From Motacilla alba alba (Eukaryota; Chordata; Aves; Passeriformes; Motacillidae): a DNA stretch of 64,000 bases. This document shows positions 22,601 to 37,600 of the stretch, one piece after another (the stretch's first letter is position 1; each line of letters starts with the position of its first letter). Location: the NCBI RefSeq assembly GCF_015832195.1, contig NC_052018.1, forward strand, positions 58,465,666 to 58,529,665, given 5' to 3'. The position numbers and the translations under genes are program-made. The notes beneath the pieces are model-generated. The model was not told the DNA's origin, made no database searches, and saw nothing but the letters and a program-made list of their open reading frames with translations.

Positions 22601-25600
22601 AGGCAGGTGAAAATTGAAGACAGAACAAAAATAAGCTACAATCTTGACTGTTGACCTGTTCAAAGTCAGGAATATGCAAAATTGTAGTAGATGTTAGCTG
22701 AGCACATATCACTCACTAATAGAAGTAAATAGAATCTGTCATAATATAGTACTACAAATAGATCAGATTCACAGAATCCTTTGGGTTAGAAAGAGACCTT
22801 CATAAGTTCCTTAGTCCAAGTTCCCTGCCAAGGCAGGGTCAGCTACAGCAGGTGACATAGAAACACATCCAGATGGGTTTTTTTCCTTCTCCAGAGAGGG
22901 AGACCCCACAACCTCCCTGGACAGCCTGTTTCAAAATGTGGGCAAGGCTTGAGTGTTACATTAACTTCCATTAAAACCTGATATGTATCAAGATATATCC
23001 CTGCCCATGGAAATTACAGAAGTCAGCTTGTTTTTTTTTTTAATTTCTGACATTAAGCTAATAATCTTAAATACCAATTTCTGTTTGAAATCAAACTGCC
23101 AAAATAGTCATACTCTGGTTTTGTGACTGCCCTAGAACATAGAAATAAGTATCTGGCAAAAAGTTTAACAGCTCACCTTTGTGTTCATGTTTTACATTTT
23201 TCTTGTTAGAGCTAGTTCAGGGCCCTTATTCTAGTCCACTAAAGAATACTTTTTGGTTAACAAAGCAAATGAACATATTTTACTGCCTTATGATCCTTTC
23301 AAGGAAACAAACTGCATGCACTCACATGTGATGTGGCTTAATGTAGTGCAGAGTAGAGAACATCTGTAGTCTCATATCTTATCAGCTACATTATAAACTA
23401 TTTATTCTATTTTGATTTATTAAAAAAATACTCCTACAAACCTAATGTTCACTTATTTTATGACATACTGTTGAAAAAAAAAATCAAGGTTACCTAGAGA
23501 AATATGAACAAAGAATAGTTATGCTACATATAAATAATAATGCTACATCTGTCACCTTGAAAGAAAAAGGCAGTGTAGGAAAGACAAACATTTCAGAAAG
23601 AATGTTTTCTTGGTTATTTGAGCACAGTCTGTGGTTACCAATGTCTTTTCTTTATTTTACCTGGAGATCTGCAGGAGGCTCTTGACTCTGGGTCAGTTCT
23701 TTGAGTTCTGAAATTTTGGAACTAAGTTGCTCCAACTTCAGTTCTTTATTCTTGACTTCAGACTGTAAAAGAGATGTGGACAAAATTTCATACCAAACTA
23801 CAAGAAGCTTTCAGACTTTCAGAAGTACTCTCCATCAATTTCAAAATGGAAAGAAAATGTAAACACAGTTTAGCAACCAGAGGGAAAAGCACTGTGCACT
23901 AATTTTGTGTTTTAAAAATCTCCCATCTCTTTTTCCTTATTAGACTCAGTTCAGAGTTATTATTCAGTTCAGAGTAATTTTCCCCTCCTTTAAAATAACA
24001 ATACAAATTAGAGCATTTACAATGCTCTAAAAGATTTTGTGTGTTAAAACTGGGAAAATAAAGATGAAAATGTCATTGTTTATTTGCCTGGAAGTATCTA
24101 CTGGGGGGGGTCAGGTTCCACTGAAGGATTAAATTGCCCAACTTAACATCTGCCCTGAATGCCCAGAAGAATAGTTAGGGGGTATTTTGTGCTAGGGAAG
24201 ATATAATATTAGGTGGGCAGTGAAGAAAGTGACCACTGATACGTGCCACAGAAGAGGTAAACTGATTGTTGCTGTCCATGCTCATCTATTTCTGATTGCT
24301 GAAAGGGCAGGACCCTGCTGTCACCAAACTGCTCTTCCTCTTGCCTTTGCGAAACAAAGTGCCAAAAAAAGGTAATATGCATTCAGTGACTGTAAATGTA
24401 CACTCAGTGATCACATCTGCTATTCTGGCCTTCCTGCATATCAAGTGCAGCTGTGGTTTGGGGTGGTCTGCTTTTACTCCAAATTGGTTTTAACAGCTAT
24501 GAATTTAGGTGGTCAGATTGCTACATAAGGCTTTTGATAAAGCTTAACCTTGAGCAAAATACTGATTTATTGATGTTTATATTCTACCGCAATTCTTGAA
24601 TATGTTCACTGTGCATCTTGTTAAGGATATTATTTTTTTCCAAATGAAGTAGAATATGGCTCAATCTATGCCATCTTGATATCTCTTTTATTGTCTGGAG
24701 AACCTACTTTTCCTGGATGAGGTTACAGAAACTACTCTTTTCTTTGCTAAAATGTAGCAGAAGTTGTCTAAAATTTCCATTGGTTTTTACTGGAACAGAC
24801 TTCAGTCTAGAATCAAATACAACTGCAAGAGTCAAAATAACTGTGGAGCTTAGATTTAGAAAGATGTGACATTTTTGTTTCTGTCGGAAACAAACACCTT
24901 CTAATAAAAAGGACAGGAATGCTCTCAGCTAGCTGTTGGGTACCATCACTTGAACAGAGGACACAGAGGTCTACAACAGCTGTGTCTACTGTCTTTGCTG
25001 AACATCACTTGACATTTTGGTCCACAACATTTTAATCACTGATTTATGGGTAAGAACCTGGAAATCTTTCAGGAGGACTTCCATTCTCTGACTGTTATTG
25101 AAGTTGTTGATGACTTCATTCAGCTGAGAAATGCACTTATTACACCATCCATCCAATTCATCTCCAGTTTTCAGGATGTCATCCCATAGCGACACGCTTA
25201 TACTCAGTCGGTCGATGTTCTCATCAAGTCTTTCAGACACCTTTTAGGAAAGAAGAATATATCAATACCATTCAAATTAATTTTAGACTCTATCTTGCAG
25301 ACAGTTATAAGACAGATGCATAAAAAATAATTAGTAACCCTGGGTAAAATAATTTTCTTGGATTTAGTTCTAGGTTCTGAATGCTAATTTCAATTTACTT
25401 ACCCAGATCATAAAACAAACACAAATCTTATGTGTGTCCTTCCAAATATTTGTATATTTTTTACTGGAAAAGAGTTCCATGTTCAAATAAACTTTATTTT
25501 TCAAAAAAATGACATTTATCCTTCTTATTGTAATGTAGTAATTTGGTACTAAAGCAGTATAAATTTGAAAATGTAAAAAATTAGGTAGAAATTCTTTAAT

Positions 25601-28600
25601 GTGAGGGTGGTGAGACACTGGAACTGATTATCCAGAGCCATTGTAGATACATCCATGGAAATGTTGAAGGCCAGGTTGGATGGGGCTTTGAGCAACCTGG
25701 GGTAGTGAAAGATGCACCTGCCCTGGGGGCAAGGGGTTGGAACCAGATCTTCAAGGTCCCTTCCAACCCAAACCAATCCATGATTCTGTAACTAGCTTTT
25801 ATTTTATGTTTCTCTCCTATAGTGAAGTCTTTCTCAACATATTTATCTTAATGTAATTTGCTGCTGAACTTATTAGTCCAATTTACTTCTATATAGTATT
25901 GCTGGTATGCATTAGGTGTGAGTCTTAATGTGTGAGCAAAGTTACAGAAGTAGCATTCATACACTGCTGTAATACATAATTTAAAATCCATCAAATTGAT
26001 GTCACAACGTCGTGCATACAGTGGATGCCAAATCTCTCAGACTAAGACTTTGAGTTATACTCCAAAGTAAATCTTACTAAAACAATTGTACTCTTAGATC
26101 CTAAGAAAATAGAAATATTGTAAGCTTAGCCAAACTTAAAAACCATATTTGTCATATAAACACCAGATTCTTACATCTAGCCATTTGTCCACCACGGAGT
26201 TCATATCTGTTTTCAGTGGAGTGGAGTCGCAGTTATGCACTCTTTTCAGTTCTGCTAACAAATGTTTTCCTTTATTAGTGAAAGCATCCAGGTCTTTTTG
26301 TTTATCACTCAGATCATTCTTGGCAGCTTCATGCTGTGGACATAAATATTTGGTTGTTTAATGAAGCCTTAAAGAAAGAAAAATCAGTTCTCCAGGTACC
26401 CCTCCCTAGCCCTGTGCTACGAATTTGTTAATTCTCGTATCTAATATTTAACTACTCCACAAAATAAAAAGCAACTGACAAGGTTTTCCCATGAGCATAA
26501 TCATATAGGATGATTTTTCTTATAAATAAATCACGTAAGTGACAGAAACAAATTTTGAGTCTCTTTCACTTGGTAACCTGGTATTTTCTGGACTTAGGGA
26601 AATTTCATTTTTCTATTTGCCTTTCCGTTCTTCATTATTGAATAATTGCTTCAGGAGTTATAGCAAGGTAAACAGAGGTACTGCAAATAAAATTTAGGAT
26701 TAAAAACACCATCACTACTAAACATTCTGGAAAACAAAAGTACAAATGAGTTCTGGAAGGAACTAGACAAAATCTTAGGGCTACTTAGTTTGCAACCCTA
26801 GGCATAGGGAAAGCTTTAGAACATTGTCATTGAAAAGGTGAGATGCTGAGAATGGATCACAGTAAGAATCTTATGCTTTTTTTCTACAGCAAGTACTAGA
26901 GAGCAGTACAATAAGCTACTAATCTGTATTCACTATGGCCAAAACATTTATTGCACTCAAACTTCTTCAGGCCTATATATGGCCATGGCAGCAGCAGGGA
27001 ATTTTCCTCAGCCCAAGACTCAAAGGAATGATGTCAAAGTTTCATGAAATTCTTTTTTAGACTGGTGAGCTCTGTTCTGGCTTTTTTGTTCTTTTAAGAT
27101 GTCTATTAGAAAGAGGCCATAAATATACACAGTTTAGAATAAGGTTTATACAGATCTGCCTGAAGGATTTTGAATCAAGAGCTCAGTATGCTTCCAAATT
27201 AAATTACCTTCCTAAGGAACAGAAAGAATTTAACTCCTAACTGTTTATCCTGGCAGGCTGATGGACAGCAGAATTTAGTATTTTTGAAACACAATCCAGT
27301 GAAATTAATACAATGTAGGGATCCAAATACCTTATCTCTGCTCAATTGCTAGTATCAACATTATAAACCATGGCAGAAGCCCTCTCAGGGAAAGAGACAG
27401 ACATAAAAAATTTACACATCAGAAATGTGTGCAATTCATGTGTTTTGTGGCCTTTTATCTATTCCAAAATTTACCCAATACAGAAAAACATTGAAATAAG
27501 TTGACTAGAACTATCCTTTCATACTATGGTAGGAATATATATTTTAAAGGTATTTTATATAAAGAGCTATTCACTATTTTCCACTTATGCTTTCCATATA
27601 TTAAGAATCTGCATTTCCATTAACAACAGATTAAGAAATCTCACCAAAATGTAAAAAGGGGCTATATTCTTTCCTCATCATAATCAGCACAATTTAAACT
27701 CTGAAAATCAGTGTGACAAGATTTGACAGTAAAATAAAGGACCTTTAAACACAGCTCAAGGGAATCTTTAAAACAAAAAAAGTCAATTTAATAAAAAAAA
27801 TTGTTAAGATTCCTCAAAGGAAAATATATGTCATTACCTTTGATAATGTTCGCCTGACATCTTCATGATCCTTCCATATGGATTTGGTCACAGAAGCACT
27901 GTTAGCACTGTCTATGACTTTCATTACTGTTGACTTCAAGCTCTGATATTCCTTCATCAGATCAATCAGAACACAGGACTGCTCCTTTCTGTAACATGAA
28001 AAAGCAATTCACCTCGGGAAAACGAGGATGCAGTGCTAAACATGAATTGGGCAGCCAAGGAAATATGATTTTGGGTTTAGAAATCACTGTCAATCCATCA
28101 CAAAACATCTTACTGAAGAGACATGAATGTGAATTGCCATCACATATGTGTCAGATACTAAAGCAACTGACTTCAGTAGAAGGGGAAACTGAAACTGGAA
28201 TTCAAGCTTCTCAGTCCCTAAGTGTAAATATTTTTGACCAAAAATCACATTATAATTATTTTGCCGCTCACAGTTAATTTAAAAACAAACAAACAAACTT
28301 GCTTCTTTAACATGGAGTGTTTTTTGGGATAAAAATAAGCAGAAATAAAGACTAAAGCAATGCATACTAAGGTCTGCCTATTTTGCCCTCCAATTCTCAG
28401 ATGCAGGTTTTGGACTAAAATGTTATATTCAACTTACCTCCCTTCTACTAAGAATAAATTAGCCTTCTGCTGAAAACAAGCCTAATTTTTTTCCTACCTT
28501 CTATCTAGGAAAGCTTATTTATGGTCAGGCAATGGACAGAGGAGAAAGACCTATTCAATCAATTCCTGGCATTTATACTGAAGAGAGAGAAGCAAAACTA

Positions 28601-31600
28601 ATACTCTGGATATATGCAATGTCTATTTGTGAAACAGTGTTTTTCAATGAAAGGATTTTGGGAAACATGACATTGTCAAAAAAGAGGAGTGTTGGAACCC
28701 TGGATGTTGAGAATTTTAAACTTTCTGTGCTGAAAGGCATAGACTCGCAAGAGAACGCTACATTTGACCTGAAGCTGTAGAGAAAGCTTCCAATATTAAT
28801 TAATAGCACTAAGATTACAAGTGTGTAATCAGTTAAAAGTATATACTATCACAAAGTAGAAAACTTAGAGTTTGATGCTTTCGAATATAAAAATAAATAT
28901 GAAGCAAAACAGAAGTTATTAGAGCAGACACAAGTTTTCTTCTTTACCTTCATCCTCCTTCTTCTTCATACATTTAAGTAGTATTTTGTAATTAGACAAA
29001 AAAGTCCACATTACAAACTTCAAAAAATCAGTTTTTAAGTTAAAAAAGAAAATAATTTAAGTGTCATTTCTTAATTAGATAGTTTAGCCTTAAAAAACCT
29101 TAAAAATAATTAGCCATTTTATACTTTACTAATAAAAGACTATAAAACTCACATCTATAAAGCTGTTAACACTAATAAAAAACAATAAACACCTAAATCT
29201 AAACACTATCATCTCCAGCACCTTCAATCCTAACCCCAACAAAAGTAAAAAAAAAAAAGAGAAAACCCACAAATAAGCAACTGTTTTAGGAGCTGGCTCA
29301 TCTCTGAATGCTCCAAAGAGTTCCCCAAAATAAGCAGGTTTGGGAGGGTCTAAAATTTTGTCTATGAGAGAGAAAACATTGCTAGTTTTCTTTAAAGATG
29401 ATCATGAGGCAGTTAAGACAAACTAAAGGGTATGATAAAACTTTCTCTAATTTCTTTAGCTTCTTTTGTTTTCCACTTTAATTGATAAAACTGATCATCT
29501 GACCATGTGTCATATACAAACTCTGTAACTGATTACACACTAATGATTATTATAAACCAGTTCCCTAGAGCAGACAGAAATACTTAAATTTAAAAATTAT
29601 TTGTAACCCCTGAATAGAGAACTGTCAGAAACACATAACCAATAGAGAATGAAAATTTGTGCTAGAAGGAGAATATGTGCCACCTAGAGTGATAGCAAAA
29701 ACTCAGTGGAGAATTCTTACCTTTCAGAAAAGAATAACATGCAAAGTAGCATGTACGTAATAAAATGTTTATCTGTCATACTGTACTGAGATCCTATCTG
29801 TGGCCTTATTAACAGCGTAAGTGCAAATGGTACAAATATTCCTGTTAACAACGTGTTTCCATCTTCTACTAAGTATTTACCTTCAAGTCCTATTGTTCCC
29901 TGTAACTAATATAGCAAGAAGATATTTCATGTAATAACTGTGTCTCTTTCCCAATCTTCTCCTTTCTTAGCTTAAGCTAAAGATCTACTTACTTTTCGTG
30001 TATAGCTTTCTTGGTATCCTTCCACAGAGATTCTAAGCGATTTATCTCTTTGTCACTCTCAGGTGCAAGTGTGATATCTTTTTGGGCTATTTGTTTTGCT
30101 TTGTCCATGAGCCACTGGAGTTCATGCTGGTGAGAATTCAATTCTTCATCTAACTGGTTAAAGACCCTCAATCTGCAAGTTAAAAGATCATTAAAAGACC
30201 AGTTTCAAATATACTTATCTTTACTTTTTTTTTTTGCAAGAAAAAGGAGAAAGAAAGTATGAAACAGTTGTTCTTAGTGTTACTGTGCATAAACCTCCCG
30301 TTTTCTAGTATTTCCTAAAATATTTGGGTTTTTTTTCTGCTAGAACTGGGATCAGAATGTAATTTTTCTGATACATATACTGCTATAAAATCATATAGAT
30401 ATATATGTACCTCCCCCTCAAACAGTCACCTGGAAATATACTCAGATATTTAGATTAATACTTTATTACAATAAGTGTTTTTAATTCCATCATCCCATGT
30501 ACAATCTTCAGTTCTGCAAGGTAGAGACAGTTATGTTATATGGGACTTCTAATAGCTGTTTGGATCTTAGATTCATTTGGACAAAATATATTTTTGAGAC
30601 GTAGACTTTCACAATGGTTCTTTCAATATAAAAGATTAGCAGGACCTGCTTAATGTTTTGTACATCCAAATAGTCTACTTATTTACAAAATTTTATTCAG
30701 TAGATGCATATGCTTGGCAAGAAATAAAGAATCCAGGTAGAAAACACACACATGCCTTCAGTGAATCATAAAAGGTCTAGAGATTGCAATCAAGTGTCAA
30801 AGTGCCAATGTTTTTACCTTTGCTGGAGGGCTTGCAGTGTTGTCTCCTTCAGGCCCTCCTTGTCAGCCTTTTCCTCAGTATCTTCAATGCTCTTCAGTAA
30901 CTGTTCTTTATGCTCCATGAAAGACCTTTGCAAGGCTCCAAGAGCTTCTGCCTCACTTTGTTTGGTTCCCAGCAGGTTTTGAACTGCCTCCAGTTCCACA
31001 CCCAGGTTATCCACCATAGCCCTGCAGGAGGTCCTCTGCCCAGAAATGCTGTGTTTCAGATGATATTGAGCCTTAGTAAGGGAACCATCCAAACTGATAG
31101 CATCAGACTCCAACTTGTTAAGATCCTTAATAACACCATTGAGTTCCTTCTCCAGTAATTCAGATTTAGCTTTATCCATATTTCCTGTTTTCTCCACTGT
31201 CTGCCTCAGCTGGTGGAGCACTCCTGATACAGCACTATGGTGCTCCAGGAATATTCGCAACTGATCCAGGGCCTCCTGTCTTTGGCTAGTTATCTGACTT
31301 GCCTCCTGGAAGATCTGAAAGCAATCATCAGTCTTTCCCTGTAATGTCTGCTGGTCCTCTGGGCTGCTGAAAGAACCCAATTTCTCTACATGTTCCTTCA
31401 GACTTTGTAACTCCTGTTTCTTACTTTCAACTTCCATTGTGTGGTTCTATGGGAAAGAAAGAAAATAGAGCTGAGTTTCTTCTTCAAATCAAGAGCTCAG
31501 TACACATTTTTCAGGAACTTACAAGTGAAACGAGTACTACCGAGAGGTTTTCAGTAGGAATAGTTCAGTGTTAAAATTTTGCTTTGAAATTGTCAAATAA

Positions 31601-34600
31601 CAGAAGTTTGTATGTGACTGCAACAGCACATTGATTTTCAAACATATAAATTACTTGCTAGTTATAGATGAGTATTTAGCTAAATGCACTGTACAATTTC
31701 TCCGTCTTTAATATTTACATCCAAAAGTTTACCTTAATGTGAGATGCAGCTAGTTGTTGATCAGCTGTGTTTATCTCTGAAGTGGCTTGTAGTTCAGCAA
31801 GAAATTGCTTAATCCAGTCTGAAAACCTGAGCAGGAGCTCATCAAACTGCCCATGCTCAGCAACAAGTGATTGAAGGAAGTTGATCCTACAGAATGTCAG
31901 ATGTAAATATGAAAGCACTTGATGCAATTTAATCACTTCCCAAAATCAAACCCACAGCTGATTGGTCAGCAAGGAAAGGAAATTTGCAGATGCAAGGAAA
32001 GTAGGAAATGTTACATTAGTCTTCCATATTGATTTTTATATTCTGGGGAATAACATAACATTTGAAAACACCTTTAGATCTTTCCTGTTTCCACTCTTTT
32101 ATTTATGTCAACTGTTAGAGGTGCCCCAAAAAACCAAGGTATGTTTTTCAAATTTTCTTTATGGCTGTAATCCCAGCAAAGACAATGTTATTGATGGAAG
32201 CTAAACTTTGATTTTGAGTCATAGCAAATTTTGTCTATCATCTGAAACACTGAATTAAGGTAAGAGTCTCATGAATTTAGGCAGGGGGTGAGGTATTTCA
32301 TATTCAACTTCCACTGAAGTAGGAAAGGGTAAAGTCTGATCAGAAGAACACAATTCAAAAGAAGAATCTGTCCAGAGGAGTACTCAGCAGAATTAAATAA
32401 GTACCAAATCCTAACCTTGACCTTAGAAAAGACCATGTCATTTAACTTCCCATTTCCCTTATGAATTTCTCTACCTGATTTTCAACATGTAGAAGATCAT
32501 TATATTGTAAAACAATCATATTGACAAAGTACCTAGAAGATTATGGCATTGATCAGGATCTATTATTTAAGCCACATCACAAATGGAAAACTATGTGTGT
32601 TCATCATGGAAAGAACTGAAACCTAAATATATGATAACACACAATTTGAAATAAAGGTGACAGTTTTTCTGAGCTTAACATGAGCCAGTAGCCTAACAAC
32701 TGAGCATTTATAGTATTTATGGCAAATTAGAATTTCAAAGTGAGTTTAAAACTACAATAGTGTGGCTTTGCACAAAATAAAGTATATAAGTGAAACAATC
32801 AAGAACAGAATATTGGAGATTTTGGAATTTACTTGGGAAGTTGACTCTGAGGAAATGCAACATCACCTTCATTTCCTGCCCCACACTCATAAAACAGATT
32901 CTTCTAGCAAAAAAAAGTAGGGGGAGTGTATGTCAAAAAGATGTCATGATAAATGTGTGGGATTCTCCACCCCCCCCTTCCTGGGAGTTCAGGGATCGGT
33001 ATTGACCTAAAACTTTGTTTTCCTAATGGTAATACTGTAAAAAAATATGATTTGGGACTGGGCTTCCTCATCTGGATATTAGTTACTTTAACATGTAAAA
33101 AACACTCTGAAACACAAACCTTTTATCAACAATTTGTGGTAAAGCTTTCCACCTTCCATCCAGCTCTTCAAATTTTTCTTTTACTGCTTTCACACAATCC
33201 TTTGAAGCTGTTGGAAACAGCGACTCATTTAACTGTAAAAGACTCTCATAGACACAAGTGTGGGACTCAATATCTGCTCGCAAATCCTGAGATAACAATG
33301 GAATGAAAAGCCTTTAGTTTAAGCATGGCACCATATTATGCAAAATAACAAAAATTAATAAAAAACCAGCTACAGATTTCCAGTACAGTACTTTGAGTCA
33401 AGTGAGTGAGCAGAGGCAAATCCTTGGAGGAATTGAGGTCCATTAGGACAAGCAGATACTCAGTACCTCTCAGGCAGCTAAATTCAGAAGGGATTCATCA
33501 AAGTTAGTATTTTTCTCTCCTTCAGGACAAAGTGGGACTTTTCCATACAGCTTTATTGTATGATGGCAGTGGCTAAAACTGACACCACCTTTTGCAATAG
33601 ATTTTGTGTGCAGCATGCTAGAGCATTGTGAGGAAATGTTGCAAACTGGTTCAAACAAAGCAAAACACTAAAAAAACCAAACCAAACAAACAAACAAGCA
33701 AAGAAACCCACCCTTAAAAAAAACAAAACCCCAAAAAAACCCAATAACAAGCAACCAAACAGCAAACTTATCCCCAAACAAAAAAACACTCAACAACAAC
33801 AACAAAAAACCCAAACCCTCGATTAATTTTCCTTTTCTACTTGTTTTCAAGGAAGAAGGTATAAAAGATGTTACATTTGGCTAACTGCTTCATATTAATC
33901 TAAAAACAAATGGCAAAAATTCCAAGGGAATGCATAATTTAGAATAGGATGAAAGTCTTGCATTTGAAAACAATGATCAGAACCAGACTTCCATTGCAAT
34001 TTCAAAACCTTCAAGCATTTTTTCATCTGAGAAGCTTTCCTCGCATGCAAAAAAAAAGAAAAAAAAAAGAAAAGAAGTATTGCCTAGTAAAGGAATTTCC
34101 CTAGAGAAAGGATCTTCTAACAAGCAGACTGATGTCCTTCCTTGATAGATAATAGGATATACCAAGGCACCTTTTTCCTTTTTTCTTTAGCTGGCATATT
34201 ATAATTAAAAGTAATAGTAAAGTCATTGAGAAATAGCAAGTGATAATGTAAGACCTCCTAGGAGATTTGCAGAGCCCAGAATCAATTTACTTTCCAGACT
34301 ATAATTGAGCAATTCCTTTCTTTAAAAGACAGAAATACACCAGAAAAGGCAGAAGGACAATATTTCAGTTCAAACATACCTGCAATGCCTGCAATTCCCC
34401 TTCCAGCTTAATTCTGTCGGCAGAAACATACTGCTCTGCAGGCCTGCCTGCAGCTTCACACCCCTCCAACCAGGCCAGGAAGGCAGACAGTTCCTTCTCC
34501 TGCCTAGCAAAATCACAACCTAGAGTTAACAAGTCATCCTCTAAGTCTCACACACTGAGCCCAGGAAGGTCTCTGTGTCCACCACAACAGATGTGGGAGT

Positions 34601-37600
34601 TTACTCACTTCTGCCACTGAGCCAGAAGATTCTCTAATAAGCTCTGTTTCTCCTTAGCACTTTCCAGCACTTTTTCATATTTCTGCTGTAATGCTGTGAC
34701 CTTTTGAGCAGCTTTTTCTTTGTCGGCCACCTTTCGGACACCAGCTGAGAGAGAGGCCAGAGGGCTGCTCAGTTTTTCCACAGTATGACAAAGGTCCTAG
34801 TGAACATGTAAAAGAAACAGAATTGACATGCATAAACAACAGAGTTATGGTAACAATGGTGGGAAAACTTTTCTAGTTCTACTCATAAGTTTGAAGCAAT
34901 GCTACATCCATCGGATCATGAAGTCGCTTCATAGCTCAGATATTGCTCAGGTCCACATGTTCCCAGCATACCAATGAACTAGACTGTAGTGGTGAAAGAC
35001 TTCCCTAGAAATAGTGCTAAAGCAAAAAAACCCTGCAACAAAAGAGTCAGATCTTCTGAATGGGCATGCCACAAAGTATCATCCATGTAGGACAAAGCTC
35101 CACATTCAGGAAAAAAGCTCGAGATTCCCTTAGGTCTGTCTAAGAGTTACTCTAATTTATATAGAATAAACTCAAAACCTCATTCCAACAGGTGAGGACT
35201 GCTGGACTTGCAGCCAATGTCACGACATGGGAGAAATAGGGAAGAGTTACTTGGAACTTCTGTCAGCATTAGCTAAAGGTCCTTTTCATAGAAATGACAT
35301 CTAATGTGAACTACATTTTCCAGTGTTGCTGTTTCTAGAAAGCTGGGAAACTTGTCCATATGAAAATGATTGAAATGTAGTACAGTGAGTTAGAAAATCA
35401 CAAAATGAAACTGATTTAAGATCATGAAAGTTCCAACTCCTGGGTGTGCAATAGTAACAATAGTAATTTTTATAATTACAACAAATCATATACAGGAGGA
35501 AATGTTAATTATACAGGAGCAAGTTGCTGATAATTTCACATCAAGATATTTAATCATCATGATCCCCTAAAGAGAATAAGACCTTATAACAGCATACTCA
35601 GCATATTCATAATGTTTAAAAGTCAATAAAAATGATGATTACAAGTGCTGTCTAAATTATTTCCCCATATGCAAAATATTTTTCCTCAACTAGTATCAAG
35701 CTTTTTTGAAGCAGAAAGGTCAGGTCCCCCCTGACAACAGCCTTTGTAAGCACTTATCAATCACTAAATTCAGAAGATATTATATGCATTTTACTGCAAG
35801 AACAATACCACCAAATTTTTTTGGTAATGTTTTCTTAGAAAGAAAGGCTATGATTATTGTTGAAAAAACATATCAGAATTTACAACCAAAACTACTACAA
35901 ATTCCCTGAGATGGGATTATTTGTAGCTTGATTACCAGTCCAATACTTGTTTTCCTTTTGTAATGGACTGAACAAAATATCCAAATACCCATGGATTCCT
36001 AGCATCACAGATAAAAGTTTCTAAGTTGAAACTCTGTCCAGCCTCTTCATTGCCCAAGAAAAACTACTTCCAAGGATATATTTTCTTTAATTACAGATTA
36101 CCTGTACTAAAATCCAAGTTTCATGAAAACCTTAGAGGAAAAATGTCTAACAGACTTGTTTCTGTTATTACTTGTTTCTGTTATGTCCTGTTTTTCATGA
36201 TGTTTTGGATGCATAAAGTTCAAACCAATAACCTGAAGGATTAGGTGGTACTCCTAGGCTTTCTCCCCCTGCACTGGGGAAGAAACTTTCTAATCCTGTC
36301 TGAAATGGTGACAGGCAGTCCTTGCCTCCTTCTGCCTTCACCCTGAGCTGTGTGGCATCAGTCAGCCCCTGACCTGAAGTTTCTGTAAGGAGGTCAGTGT
36401 GACACTGGGCTCAGTGCCAGGCGCAGCTGGCCACATGCTCACCGTGCAATCCTGAAGGGCTGCGTATGTTGCTGCTGCTGAAGAGCACGATGTGAGAGGC
36501 TCAGCTAGCTTAGCTTCAAATTCAGACACTGCCTGCTGCACCTATAAAAAAACAAAAGGCAAACCAGAAGCTAAAACCAGCCAGAATTACATAAATGATT
36601 CTTTAAATAACATCTTTTAAATGTTTGCTGCTAAGAGAATTTTATATCCTAAGCCTTTGTAGTGCTGAGTGCCTTTTGAAGTTAAAAGATGCTAACAGTG
36701 CTCAGTCCCTCCCAGCTGGGGGAATTATAATATTTTAATTATTTTCTTTACAACCTTCTGTCAACCAAAGAATGAAGTTAAAAATGTTTATAAGAAGTAT
36801 GGATGTGGTTCAATAGTTCAATATCCAGGAGAATCACATAGTTTTTCAAGAAGACAACATAATTTCTATGTGTATAAAGTGTGTATATTTTACTGCAGTT
36901 CTGAGGCTGCCTTTTAGGTAATTCAAAGCACAAATTTATGTATCTAGGTCTTGCAACTACCTTACAAATCCACTTACTTATTTTAGTCTATCCTGTTATA
37001 ATATGCATTTTATAGTCAATTTTAGAAAAATATAGAGTAATTCTATAAATTGCTGCAAACAAGACATTAGATTTTTCATAATCTACCTGTTTAAGACTTT
37101 CTTCATATTTCTGCTGTGCTGATGCATTCCCTGTGATTGTTCCTTCCAGTCTCTGTGCACGATCTCTTAGTTCTTCCCAATACCTTTTGACCTGAGTCAG
37201 TCTGGCTTTAATATGTGCACGTTCTCCAGAGGTAACAAACTGGGAAAAAGACTTGGCTTCCTCTTCTAGGTTTGAGATTCCAGTTATTTTACCATCTATC
37301 TCTTTATTAATAACCTAAAACATAAAGCAATAGCAAAAAGATTCAAAATAAGCTTTTACTTATTAGAAAAATATTTTCCCATTCTTTTTTTTTCTCTATG
37401 CTACAAACATCCTTCATCAAAAAATTACATAAGAGGAGAGTTCTTTGACCACTTGAAATAACTAGTAACCAAAGTCTTTAACGTGACCTGTAAATACCCT
37501 TTTTATTTTTGAAACTATCTCTGGCAAAGGTTTAAAATGCAGGCTACCCTAGAACCAGTGTGTGTGAAGAGCAATTAGAATTGGCTGAGGTGCATATTTT

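Noticed and set aside
27930..28780. Plus-strand frames of 115 and 82 codons
   Set aside because: No family resemblance, no splice context, AT-rich chance frames; the first partly overlaps exon 26 in antisense.
33553..33850. Hydrophobic minus-strand frames resembling membrane proteins
   Set aside because: They are translations of an A/C-rich simple tract (T/G-rich on that strand).
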